The notes under the pieces are model-generated. The model was not told the origin of the DNA. It did not search any database and saw only the letters and a list, made by a program, of their open reading frames with translations. DNA of 64,000 nucleotides from Acanthornis magna (taxonomy: Eukaryota; Chordata; Aves; Passeriformes; Acanthizidae). How positions within the stretch are numbered: position 1 is the first letter of the stretch; every line of letters begins with the position of its first letter. The stretch covers positions 11,335,501 through 11,399,500 of the forward strand of contig JAWUZG010000004.1 in assembly GCA_036785705.1 (NCBI GenBank). Reading direction: 5' to 3'. This document shows, in pieces, positions 1-10,687 of this stretch. The position numbers and the translations under genes were made by a program.

Positions 1-1189
1 TTGCTGTATACAAAGGTGGGTTGAATTTCTAGTAAAGAAAGTGTGGCCTTGTGCTCTAAGTGTGGTCCCTGAAAAACACTCAGTTGAATTTGCACACATC
101 ACTGTTTGGGGCAAAGGGAAGGAACAGTGAAGTAATATGGTACGAGATGCTGTTTATGTGCACTTACACTGGAAAAGTGCAAGCTAAACTGTTTTAGTAT
201 CATCTGGTTGTAATGTGTGCTAATAAGAGTACATCCCTGCATTGCGGAGAAAGCAAGTTGAAGTCACAATATTTTGGCCCTGCAGGTAGATGTGCAGGAT
301 CTACAGGGTTTCAGCATATATTAATTGGGATAGGAATGTGAATTATTATTCCCATCCTTTCTAACAAATGTCCTCATCACTAACTTGAGGAATCATTTTC
401 ACCTTCTTTCTTGGTGGCTCAGTAAGTAATGTATAAAATAACAAACTGTTTAGAAGAAAGACAGATAGAGAATTACTACCAAAAAAGAAAAATCTCTAGC
501 CAAATCAAGTTTTATTTATTGGAAAAGAGTAGGAGAATGTATTAAAAAGAAAGATCCTGACAGAAGCATTGTCACCATTTTGGACTACATTTCCAGTGAA
601 TTTTGTGTTTTTCCTTGTCAGCTGGGACTAGAAACATTTCAGATTGAAAATCCTGTTAGGATTTAACTCCAAAATAATCATCTAAGGTCATGCATTATCA
701 CAGTGCCAAGGTTATTCATTCTATATCTCCTTAACCACAGACATTGAGACCCTGCTGTAAAGGCCTTCAGACAGCCTACACATTAGGTACAATATGAGGA
801 AAGCTATCATGAGAAGACCTTAATGTTGGCACTAGGATCCTATCTTCCTTTGCAGATCTGGGTACCCAGGTTTTCTGCAACTTACAGGCATAATTTGAAA
901 TTAATGAAAACGGGGTGAAAATTATAATAAACAATGACCTTTTCATCCTCGTAACTTAAAATAGGAAGTTCATGGTATTGCAATTGGTTTTCATGTATCA
1001 AAATGTGTGAAATCATTCAGGTCTTATTTACATGATCTATGATAAATATTTTCCTATCTAATTTCGTAACTCTTGCATGCATATTTCCTCTCCATGGATT
1101 TTAAAGAAATAAATCTGTACATTAAACAATGTCTAACTCAGTACAAAGCACACACAGTTTAGAGAGCTCCATGTCCAGTAAAGCAAGAA
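1..1189. other. AT-rich non-coding DNA, nothing recognised
   Basis: No open frame of note, no recognisable repeat and no RNA gene is visible. The stretch is AT-rich with scattered short A and T runs, as expected for avian intergenic or intronic DNA. Confidence 0.6.
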
Positions 1190-1552
1190 CAAAAACCCCA
1201 AAATTGTCTTTCTTGTAGTGAGGGACCCAGAAGTGGACACAGCACTTGAGGTGTGGCCTCACCAGTGCCAAGTACAGGGGGACAATCACTGCCCTGGTCC
1301 CACTGGCCACATTGTTTCTGTTATAAACCAGGACGCCATTGGCCACCTGGGCACAGCTGGTTCATGTTCAGCTGCTGTTGACCAACATCCCTAGGTCCTT
1401 TTCCCCTGGGCAGCTTTCCAGCCACTCTGCCCCCAGCCTGTAGTACTGCCTGGGGTTGCTGTGACCCAAGGGCAGGACACAGCGCTTTACCTTATTGAAC
1501 CTCACACCTCTGGCCATGACCTATCAATCCAGACTGTCTAGATCCTTCTGGA
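1190..1552 (-). mobile_element. CR1 LINE fragment, reverse transcriptase C-terminal part, 3' end missing
   Basis: Read on the minus strand this matches the distal part of the CR1 LINE ORF2 (reverse transcriptase). The peptide contains [20 protein letters not shown], the degraded form of the CR1 motif [20 protein letters not shown]. Upstream lie remnants of the GAEWLESCP..KDLG segment and of the ...NSVASRTR..IVPLY segment. The open frame covers only the last part (1122-1346) and begins at an internal Met, so it is a relic and not a gene. The match fades around 1205, just after the KKD motif. The remaining coding part, 3' UTR and terminal octamer tail of CR1 are absent. CR1 copies are usually truncated at the 5' end, so loss of the 3' end implies later deletion or interruption. 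Confidence 0.9.
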
Positions 1553-4131
1553 AAAATTATTAGAAATGAAATATAGTCAAAGCAACCAATTAACTAGTAC
1601 TATTAAAAAATGCCTTGTGTTGGGTGTATTAAAGAAACTGTAATTTCTTCAGAACAATTATAAATTTTGTCTTTATGATAGGGGCTGTTTCATGAATAAT
1701 TGCCCACACAGCAGACTTCACTTTTTGAAGCATCCCTTTTTGCAGCTTTAATAAAACTTCCTCACTAAGCATCTAGGGCTATGTTAAACTGTAATTTGAA
1801 CTTAAACAGTGCAATACACTGAAGAAGAGAAAATTTCTGCTCCACAGAAATATTTCATACTTGCACAAGAAAGGACAACTATTTGGTATGTGTCTAAAAT
1901 AGTTCCAGTCTTTGCACACTGCTCCACAATCTAAAGCTTAAGAAGATTCACAATTTTCCATTAATTCGGTGTCTTTTCTTTGAACTCTTGCAATTTAATT
2001 TTTAAAAAAATTCTTTTCTTTAGTGAATCCTAATTTTGTAACATCTTTATCTGGTGAAAAATTGTAATGTAAATTGCTAAGAAATGCAAATTAGTTTCTC
2101 CACCAAGTGTTAATTGTTGGCCACATTCTTCGGAGTTTTAAGCCAATGTGACTATTGAATCCTGTGCAGTAGCTACCATCAGCAAGAAACCTTGTAGGTA
2201 GTAAATATTCTGCCTGTTGCATAATGTGACCATTATGATTTATTCTACTTTTACAGATAAGCTTTAACATTAAAAATATTTTATTTTAAATTATGTATAT
2301 AAACAGTTCAATAATACCACTGCATCTCACATTTGCTTTACACAAATTATGTATATATATTTCAACAATGTTTGTATTTTTAGTTGTGATTTTCTAAACA
2401 TGTAAGCTGAGGTTCATTTATGATGCAATACTGCTCAAATACAAATATTTTTCCATCAATAGGTTTTAAACTTTCTGACATTGTTTTTTATTTAGCATCA
2501 GTCCTAAACCCGTTTTATTTGAATAGTACTTACCTCAAGCAAAAAGACCAGTTTCTGTTTGCTTGAGGAATTGCTTATGGTCAGAGGTTTCACTGTAAAA
2601 ATCTATTTTTTATGCTAGGATTTGTTATACTAAGAGCAAGAAAGTATTACTTTCCCTTTGATTTTATTATAGTTTTCTTGTAGATTTGAGACATGATGTT
2701 ACAGAGCAAAAGGACATAGTGAAAAGGACGGAGGAAAGGAAGCATTCAGTAAGATTTGCTGATCTGTGAACTGACTGATTTTTGTTCACAGAAACTGTAA
2801 TACAGTGCTAATTATAATTGCACAAGATCCACTCTCCAACAACACGTAGCACAGGTAATGTTCTGAATTGTCAAATTTTTTGTAAAGTAGAAATATGTCT
2901 GTGTTTCGAGATCTTAAACTACTGTCCTGATTGCCTTATGATAAAAATAAATAAGGATTTTATGAAAGGGCAAGTAAATCTATATATATAATTATTGCAT
3001 CTATAGAGGTAATTATTGCATACACTCATGTGCAAAGCAGATTATTCCTACTGTTTGGTTTTCTGATGAACTGGAAGATTAGATGCTGATTACACACACC
3101 GTTTAAGGGTTAATTATTTTAGTTTAAGCTACACACAATACCGCTTAGGTCTTCACTGTCTCAAAAAACACAGTTCTTTAACATAATCTTATGCTTAGAT
3201 AAAGTAAATTTAGATGAGATAGGGGAACAATCTGGGAATGGTTCAAAGTTGTTAAACAACTTATTTCTCTAGCTGGACCATAATTTAAATGTTCCTGAGC
3301 CTGTGTTAGAGAACAGACACAGAAAGAAAAATTAATCTTGATGAAGGCTTTAGACCAGCAAATCACAATGGTCTAGTCTTGGTATTTTTTGTACATCTAC
3401 TTCTGAACTTTACAAGCTTCAAACACACCTAACCTGTAATTTTTTTTGACACCTGAATAACATTTTACTAGGTTTTACCTTGATTGAGCCAATTCTAGTT
3501 TATATGTAATCAAGGGAGTGTTCGTAACTACTCATTAAACAGTCTGTTCATTTGGTTTTTGAGATGAAGTCTTTTATAATGGTCCTAAACTGGAGAAATT
3601 GGGATGAGTGCAATCCTTTACTGAGGCTTTTTGTGTCCACTGAAGTTTATACTGTAGTGAATTCCCTGAGAGACTGTCCTGGGACTGCAGAAATACTATT
3701 TTTAATTTTTTGTTCTATGTGGGATGTTATTTGCTTCCTACAAGTATTTCGTTGTACCTTATCTAATCATTTTTCTGACACTGTGGGACTGCTGGGCATC
3801 ATGATATACTCATCCCTTCTCATCTGAGCCACAGTGAAGAGTTGCTTGTATCTCAAAATGTTTTACACTAGTTAGAAGTCTCTTTTATGAAAACTAATTG
3901 AGTGAGATATATATGAAGTAAAATTAAACACTGTCTTTTCTGGCCTTGAACTCCTTGAACTCTGTAATATTGGACAATCTGATGAACAGAAAAAGCTGAA
4001 AAGTTATCAAATGAGGCTATATCTGTGTCCTGGAGTTCTTCTATTAGTGAAGTGCAGAGATACTTCAGTGTTCAGATGATTTATTTATGAGTTCTTTTAA
4101 TCTAAATTGCACATGATTTGCACTTCATTTA
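1553..4131. other. AT-rich non-coding DNA, no gene seen
   Basis: No recognised repeat or gene. The only local structure noticed is a direct repeat of TAATTATTGCAT near 2990-3020. The open frame at 3552-3827 has no coding character that I recognise and is treated as chance. Confidence 0.55.
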
Positions 4132-4171
4132 TGCCTGGTGCAGTTGGCATGTATCTAGAAATATTCACACA
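4132..4171 (+). repeat. Copy 1 of an unidentified ~40-bp dispersed motif
   Basis: The segment starts TGCCTGGTGCAGTTGGCATG and continues TATCTAGAAATATTCACA. A near-identical segment lies at 10648-10687 in the same orientation, differing by two substitutions and one base of length over the shared stretch. Flanking sequences are not obviously alike. It may be the surviving core of an old interspersed repeat or a shared regulatory motif; I cannot name the family. Confidence 0.6.
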
Positions 4172-7100
4172 TACGAATAGGTAATTCCAAAATCAGCAAG
4201 GGAGATCAGAAAGCATAAAACATTGGGGCTTTACCAAATATTGAAGCTTTATATTCACATTTATATTTTGCATAAAAAACAGATAAGCACATGATAGACA
4301 GACACAGATATAATGAAAATATACACTTAAAATTAGCTCTAAAAATATCTAATGTCGTAACTGTGTAGAGTCATTGTGAGAGGAGTTAGAAACTTTAATC
4401 TACTTTTCTGTAAGGGAAATGGCTTAGAAAAGTAGCTCAAGTGCTTGGTGGATTGAGATCCAGACATCTGTTGAATGGTCTGTATCAGTGCAATTTAGAA
4501 TACATGCTGTATATTCTTCATTCACAAAAATAATATTGTCTCGGTTCAATTATTCCTTTCTTCTTTTTTTTTTTTAAATTTCAAATAATGCAGAGTCAGC
4601 TGTTCAGCTTTATGCAGAACTTCATGTTTTAATGAAAGTTGCATTTGCATAAAAGATTTATTTTCTTGCTATGTGCTAGTTCAGATTCCAGTATGAACTT
4701 TAAAGGGCTTTGTTTATTTCATTGCAGTGAAGGACATTCCAGGAATTACTTTTTCACTTGGCACAAATATCATGTTTCCCTCGTGAGTTTAGCATTTTGA
4801 GTCACAGCAAATGCTAGTGGTAAATATGGTACTGTAAAGAGAACATGGAAATAAAATGCTGCAGGAGGAGAAAATTTTGCCTGTGCATGTGTGTCATATT
4901 TTTCAGGATATTAACAAAACCTGTGGCATTAGGTGAAGAAAATGTACACTGAAATAAGACTGAAACTATGAAATGCTGATCTGCTTTGATACTCTTCCAA
5001 GTCATGCCCTAGCTGTGGCCAAAGTCACTTTACCAGGGTTTATGGAAATTGAAAGAGTTTATCAGTATTTTATCCCTTTATCATTACCAAGTATTCAAAA
5101 TTCTTCCTATTAAAAGTTTTATTGAATAAAGACAATGTATGGAAGGAAAATCTGGCTTCAGAGTTCCTTCACAGCCGACTTGCTGCAATGGGCTATATGC
5201 AAACTACCTAAAGCTGAAAAAAAGAATGTTCTCTATAAATCACAGTCCAGCCGCATTCCTATTGAGCAGTAGCTCTAAAAAATATACATAAATACAAATA
5301 TTTACTGCTATCATTGGAAATCAGAAAAGGCAAGAAGTTTTCTTTACTAGAACTTGGAAGTTTTAGAGGGTCTTAGTAATGACAGTTATCACACTGACAC
5401 TTCATGATACCACTGTGTTTGTTACCTTATTAGTTATTTTCCTTAAAAACTGTTCTTCCCTCTTTAATTTAAATATGTAGAAAGACTTGCCTTGGCTTTG
5501 CAAATACATACCTGTATTTATATTGTATTTGTTCTTTAATAAATCCCTCTGAACGGTATATGAGGCAAAGAGCAATGAAAACATAAAACTAGCAATAAAA
5601 GTAGTTGTTTAGTAAAGAAGAAAGGTCAAACCCAAATAAAGTAAAATGAGGCCTAGGTCTACAATTAAAATTGCTCCCAAATAAATTAAATACACACTAA
5701 ATCAAAGGCAAAGAGGCATGCCTGTAGTTTGTTAACTAGAGAAAAACTGAGGCTTTTCAGATTATGTAAATATCCTAGAGCTTTGAATTGGAAGCCAGGT
5801 AATCCACAAATCTCCAGTAGTAGTAGTACAGATGACCCTAGCAGGAACACACACTTAGCACATACAGAGTATGCTTCAGATGGCATAACTAGTGTGGTGC
5901 TACTTCAGGGGGAAAAAAAAAAAAGAAGAGACAATGTAAAATTTCCTCTATGCTTCATTCAGAATTGTTGACTGATAAAAAAAAAAAAAAAAGCAGCACT
6001 AAAACCTTATAATGTTTCTGTTCCCTTTAGAAAGACTTTCACCTTTAATTTTGCTACATTTTCATAATCCTGAGAGTGTACAAGATTTTGATACATCTGA
6101 TTCCTTAATAGGGAAATATTTTTATAGTCTTTCTCCAGATTTTTCTCTCATGTAGGGAAAGATTTTGCATCAACAGATTTTATAAATAATAAACTAGGGA
6201 ATTTACAGAGTTTGTATGACCTAGACATGAGAGAGGGAGAAAAAGCAAGGATAACACACTGATATCAAAATGTGTTATGTTGCCTAAATGCTCCACAACT
6301 TTATGTGGAAAATGAGCAGCAGAGACTGAGGGCTTATGAAGCTGAAATATGTGTATTTGAAAACTGCGAAAATATATGATTTAGTTCTGGCAGACAACTG
6401 GAAATTTCCTTCTATTTGAAACAGAAGGTGAATTCCACTTTAATAAGTGCTTTATATGGGGTAGTAATGTATACAAATTTGGTTTCTAGGTGATAAACAA
6501 CCTAGTGAGATTAACTAGAAGCTGAGCAAATGAGAATTAATATCAGACACTGCTGTTGGTAACAGATTTCTGCTTCTTTTCATGGATGTAATGAATTTAC
6601 AAGCTTCACATTATGTGACAAACATGCAAACACTCTACTCCAAAAACACCCTCTAAGTAGCCAGAATAAAATATTTTTGTAAAGCTATTTCCTGTCTTCA
6701 AAACTCTTATTTTTATGAAAATTGATATCATGCAAGGTTTTCTCACAATACTCAACATTTTAACACAGAAAATCCAAACAAATTCAAATTAATTTTTTAT
6801 GAGTGAAAAAAAACCCCTACATGGAGGACTTTTTCAAAAGAAATGCTAGAGGGTCATTTTAATAAGAAGTGCAAAGCAGTAAGCTATCAGTATGGTAATT
6901 AAAATCAATGAGTGTCCATAACCATGCTTGAAGATGTGAAGGAGGTTAAAACTAATTAAAAACATCACAAAAGGTCTTTCTTTAACGATTGAAGAGATGC
7001 CTTGGTGGATAGCACTTTGCAACCTGATATCAAGGGAAAACAGGTTCAAAGGAATAAAAGTCTGTTATAAAAAGCATAATTTTTTTTTGCACAGAGAGAA

Positions 7101-7320
7101 AGAAAATATTAGACTGTTCGAGTATAACTTTATGTAGCTGGCATTCAAATATCATCAGTTCTCCAAACTTCTGAACCTATTTCTGCTAAAATAAATGAAA
7201 ATGCTTTTATTTGACATAGGAGGCTGAGATCACACTCTACTTTTCCTGTTGCAGAAGGTGATGCAATCAGAAAAACTAATTTAGATATTCATTTGCCAGA
7301 TTGAAAAGAATTGTGTTTCG
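4172..7320. other. AT-rich non-coding DNA, no gene seen
   Basis: Contains poly-A/poly-T runs (for example a run of about 16 A near 5978-5993) and a short TAG trinucleotide run near 5817-5828. The open frames at 4814-5005, 5686-5886 and 6846-7049 are short, AT-driven and unlike any family I know. Confidence 0.55.
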
Positions 7321-7400
7321 GGACCTGAGAACCATTTGAGAGGCCCTTATCTGCAAACCGGACAGGTTTACCTGAGAGATTAAGGGCTTTTGGCCTTTTA
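7321..7400. promoter_or_regulatory. Possible regulatory element with paired ZEB/SNAI-type E-boxes
   Basis: CAGGTTTACCTG at 7363-7374 gives two CAGGT half sites facing each other across 2 bp, the sequence recognised by ZEB and SNAI zinc-finger repressors. A TTATCT (GATA-type) site lies just upstream at 7347-7352. The segment is less AT-biased than its surroundings. Function is inferred from motifs only, and such motifs are common by chance. Confidence 0.2.
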
Positions 7401-7923
7401 TGTTTATGCTCTCTGTTTTACAGTAGGAATAACATTATGTTCTGCATGCTCTTTTCATCATCACTATAAGGAATAACTAGACAAGATTGCAAGTAATAAA
7501 CAGTCAGAAATTAAAAATTAATATTTTACCCAGACCTTCTATTGCTCGATTTAGTGTGGGTATTGTGGTTTCAATTAAAAAAAAAAAAAGGAAAAAAGTA
7601 AATTATCGATAACAGTAATAGGTTACATTTGGAGGATTAAAGAGTTTAAAAATATTTTTAATCCCATTTTAATCCCACTGATTAGAGAGTAAAACTTTAC
7701 TCCTTACTATAACCTTTTAAGTTAGGAACGATTTTGAAATCTTAGACTAATCATTGACAGCTTTCTCTTTATTACATTTTTAAATTCCCCACATTTGGAA
7801 AAACTGAACATGAATCGTATCTTTTATTTGAACTACAAACCACTGCTCAGACAGTTAATTCAAAATTTGTTTTCTGCAGAAAGCCTAAATAATATTCCTT
7901 TTGTTTTCTATCCGTCTTGACAG

Positions 7924-7999
7924 TGTAACAAAATGCGCTTCTTCTCCAAGTAATCAGAGTACAGAGTTGCTCCTGAACAAATTACATCTACCAACTCTA
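7924..7999 (+). other. Candidate short internal exon (unidentified)
   Basis: A pyrimidine-rich acceptor (TTTTCTATCCGTCTTGACAG, ending 7923) precedes 76 bases that are open in one frame. A consensus donor GTAAGT starts at 8000. The frame begins after one leftover base and encodes 25 residues, including VTKCASSPSNQSTELLLNKL, ending in phase 0. Polar residues and one Cys give it an ordinary protein-like composition, but I recognise no family. Pseudo-exons of this size with decent splice sites occur by chance in large introns, so this is a hypothesis only. Confidence 0.15.
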
Positions 8000-8040
8000 G
8001 TAAGTAACTTTTGCTGCTTTTTATTCTGCTTGACCTTATA

Positions 8041-8260
8041 GTCCTCCCAGCTAAAAGAGATTCACATGTGGCTCCAGTTCCAGCTTGTGCATCATCTGAG
8101 CTGTTTACTGTGTTGGAGGCAATTACAGCTGTGCAAACCCAGTGACGGCATTAGGGGGCACAGGTGCAAACAAGGGACTAATTTGGCCTGCAAAACTTGT
8201 ATTATTGGTGATAATAGATGAGATGGAAAGGAGCCAGCTTGACTCTCAAATCACAGACCG
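8041..8260. promoter_or_regulatory. Possible conserved non-coding element
   Basis: This segment is richer in GC and more complex than its AT-rich neighbours and has no repeat signature. It contains several transcription-factor-like sites close together: GCAATTACAG (homeodomain-type TAATT core), CAGCTG (E-box) and GTGCAAACAAG (forkhead-like). No open frame spans it. Conservation cannot be tested from one sequence, so the call rests on composition and motif clustering. Confidence 0.2.
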
Positions 8261-10478
8261 GGTATGTAGGGCTGAGAAGAATATCCAAATGTTTACTTAA
8301 ATGGGAGAATATGGGATAAAAAAAACTTTCATAGACAATAAATGTATTCCCAATGTATTTCTTCTCTTCCTCTCACAGAATCATTTTCTAAAGTAACAAT
8401 GTACTTGATTAAATCAAGTGAAAATGCTAACATATTAACCCCCTGTCAGGAATGTGCCAACATAACTTTTCATCATACTAAGGAATGAAGTAAGAATGTG
8501 AAAGACAGAAACAATTTTGTAGACATGTTACTGGATATGCAGGTTTTTATTATGAAATATAGAAAATTTAGGCAAAGTGTATTTTTATGTAGTGGGTTAA
8601 TTTCATCATTTAAAGATAGTGAGTGCTGTATATAAAGGCAGAGATAATCTAAAATGTCAAGAAAGTACAGACAAAGAACAAATTAAGAAATCAGGTGGAA
8701 GAAGAAATACCTTGTTGATACGTGTTAGTTTTGTGATCACACAGATTCTTTAAATCTGTAAAGATTTGACTGGCTCTGTACTTGGGACAGCATTGCCTTA
8801 ATGATATATCTAGGGTTTCCACACATTTTGGGTTTTATGAACTAAATACAAACTTTTTTCTTTTTTTTTCTTTTTTTTTTTTAAATTTCTTTAAAATGCA
8901 AAGATCATTATGCTTTGTTTTAGTATAGATATGGGATGAATGTTTGCATTCCTTTTCTTTTAACTATTCCTAATTGCCTATCTTTGAGTTACTATGACAA
9001 ATATACATTAAAAGAAGGTCCAACTGCTCTTATTCTTCCTTTTCAAAATAAGTAATAGTAAATTTTGCATTGAATAAATGAGACAGACACAATTGAAAAT
9101 GTATTCATTTCAGTTATTCTTTCGTGTTGATTTAACAGGTAAGTAGAAATCTCTACACTGAAAAATCTTTGTCTCAAATCCTGATTTTGCTCTATAAGTG
9201 GTACTGATTTTTTTTTTTTTTAAAGTAAAGTTTCCAAATCATGGTTCTGGCTGAAACAATATATTGCAAGGCAGTAATTATATTTGAATGAAGGCAATTT
9301 ATTTGAAATTCAGTTAATACGTTGCAAATGAGATTTTCATAGGAATCCAACATTTGTATTGTTTGCGTCATTTAGCTGAAATTGCCATAAATTAAAACAA
9401 TATCATAAACAGTAAATTTTAAAGATAGCCAGTTATTGGCTGCAGCCCCAAATTAAAATACAGCACCTCACTCACCAAAGCAGTTTTCACCAAATGTATT
9501 TCTGAAAATAATTACTTGTTTATTTTATCATTTGCTTTCTGGCGTGATACAACTCCTATATCATATAATTTGTTTTTGCAGTCAAACAAGTGTTATTAAC
9601 AGGTGTGAAATAATTAAGCTAATAAAGCAAGTTCTAAGGTATCAGAGTAATGAAAATTGATGAAGTCCTTCCTTGCAGTGCAGTAATATGCCTGGATAAT
9701 TTCATAAGTTGGTGTTGTATATGCTGTGCTCATATTAAAAGAATAATTTATGCATATTGGAGTATGTAATCATCTATATTCCACTTGCTAATTCAAGATA
9801 ATTGGTTCTGTCTGAAGGAAGAACTGATAAACCTGTTTCTTTTGAGCCTTTGTCTGCCAGCTTCTTTGGGTTTCTCAAGCAAAAGCAAATGCTTAAGATT
9901 GAGATGAGAGATGGAGCTCCTGCCTTAAGTCATGAAGTTGTTCCCAAGTGGTTAAAGTAATAATGTAATAAAATGTGTGGAAGTGGCTGGACAGTCATTG
10001 GGTACCTTTTGGATGATTCAGGTTCTGTTGAATCTGAGGTTACTTTGTTGCATTGAAACTGAGGTCTAAAAAAGACATTTCTGGATATATTACCCAGGTG
10101 AAATAATTATTTAGATATTAGAAATAGCCGAAAAGGTTTAAATTCCTGACCCAGGATTCAATTTAGTCAGTTAAATTATTCTGATTCAGTTCAGAGTCTA
10201 CTTGATCAGACTGGTAAATTGAGATATAAATATATATGTATTTGAAATCTTAATTCTTCCTGAAAAAAAATTATCTGCAAGGGAAACATGTCAATGAACT
10301 AACGTAATGGTCAGTTCTGCCCCCTGGTATGTCCCTTCACTCCTACCTCCTTTAAAGCTAGGAAAAACAATGTTATGAATTTCTAGACTGTATGAATATA
10401 TACAGAATCTGCAAGAATCACAATCTGAGATTACTTGAAGGCTTGAAGGATATAGGACTATTGTTTCTGAAATCATAT
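8261..10478. other. AT-rich non-coding DNA, no gene seen
   Basis: No repeat or gene recognised. The part from about 9240 to 9870 is rich in homeobox-like TAAT/ATTA cores and Oct-like ATGCATAT. It has few simple repeats and could hold conserved non-coding sequence, which I cannot verify. Confidence 0.5.
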
Positions 10479-10499
10479 CTCTCTCTCTCTCTCTCTCTC
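10479..10499 (+). repeat. (CT)n microsatellite
   Basis: About ten uninterrupted CT dinucleotides. Confidence 0.95.
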
Positions 10500-10647
10500 C
10501 CCATCACTCACCCTATCTTCTAAAGGAATACTTTATAAAGAAGGACTTTTTAAAACTTTATACATTATAAAGAGTATTTTAATGATTGTGTTACTGAATT
10601 TGATGGCATTTCTAATGTGTTTAGTTCTAAACTAGTTAGTTTATTAG

Positions 10648-10687
10648 TGCCTGGTGCAGCTGGCATGTATCTGGAATATTCACATAT
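10648..10687 (+). repeat. Copy 2 of the unidentified ~40-bp dispersed motif
   Basis: The segment starts TGCCTGGTGCAGCTGGCATG and continues TATCTGGAATATTCACA. It is the partner of the copy at 4132-4171, in the same orientation and about 6.5 kb away. Confidence 0.6.
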
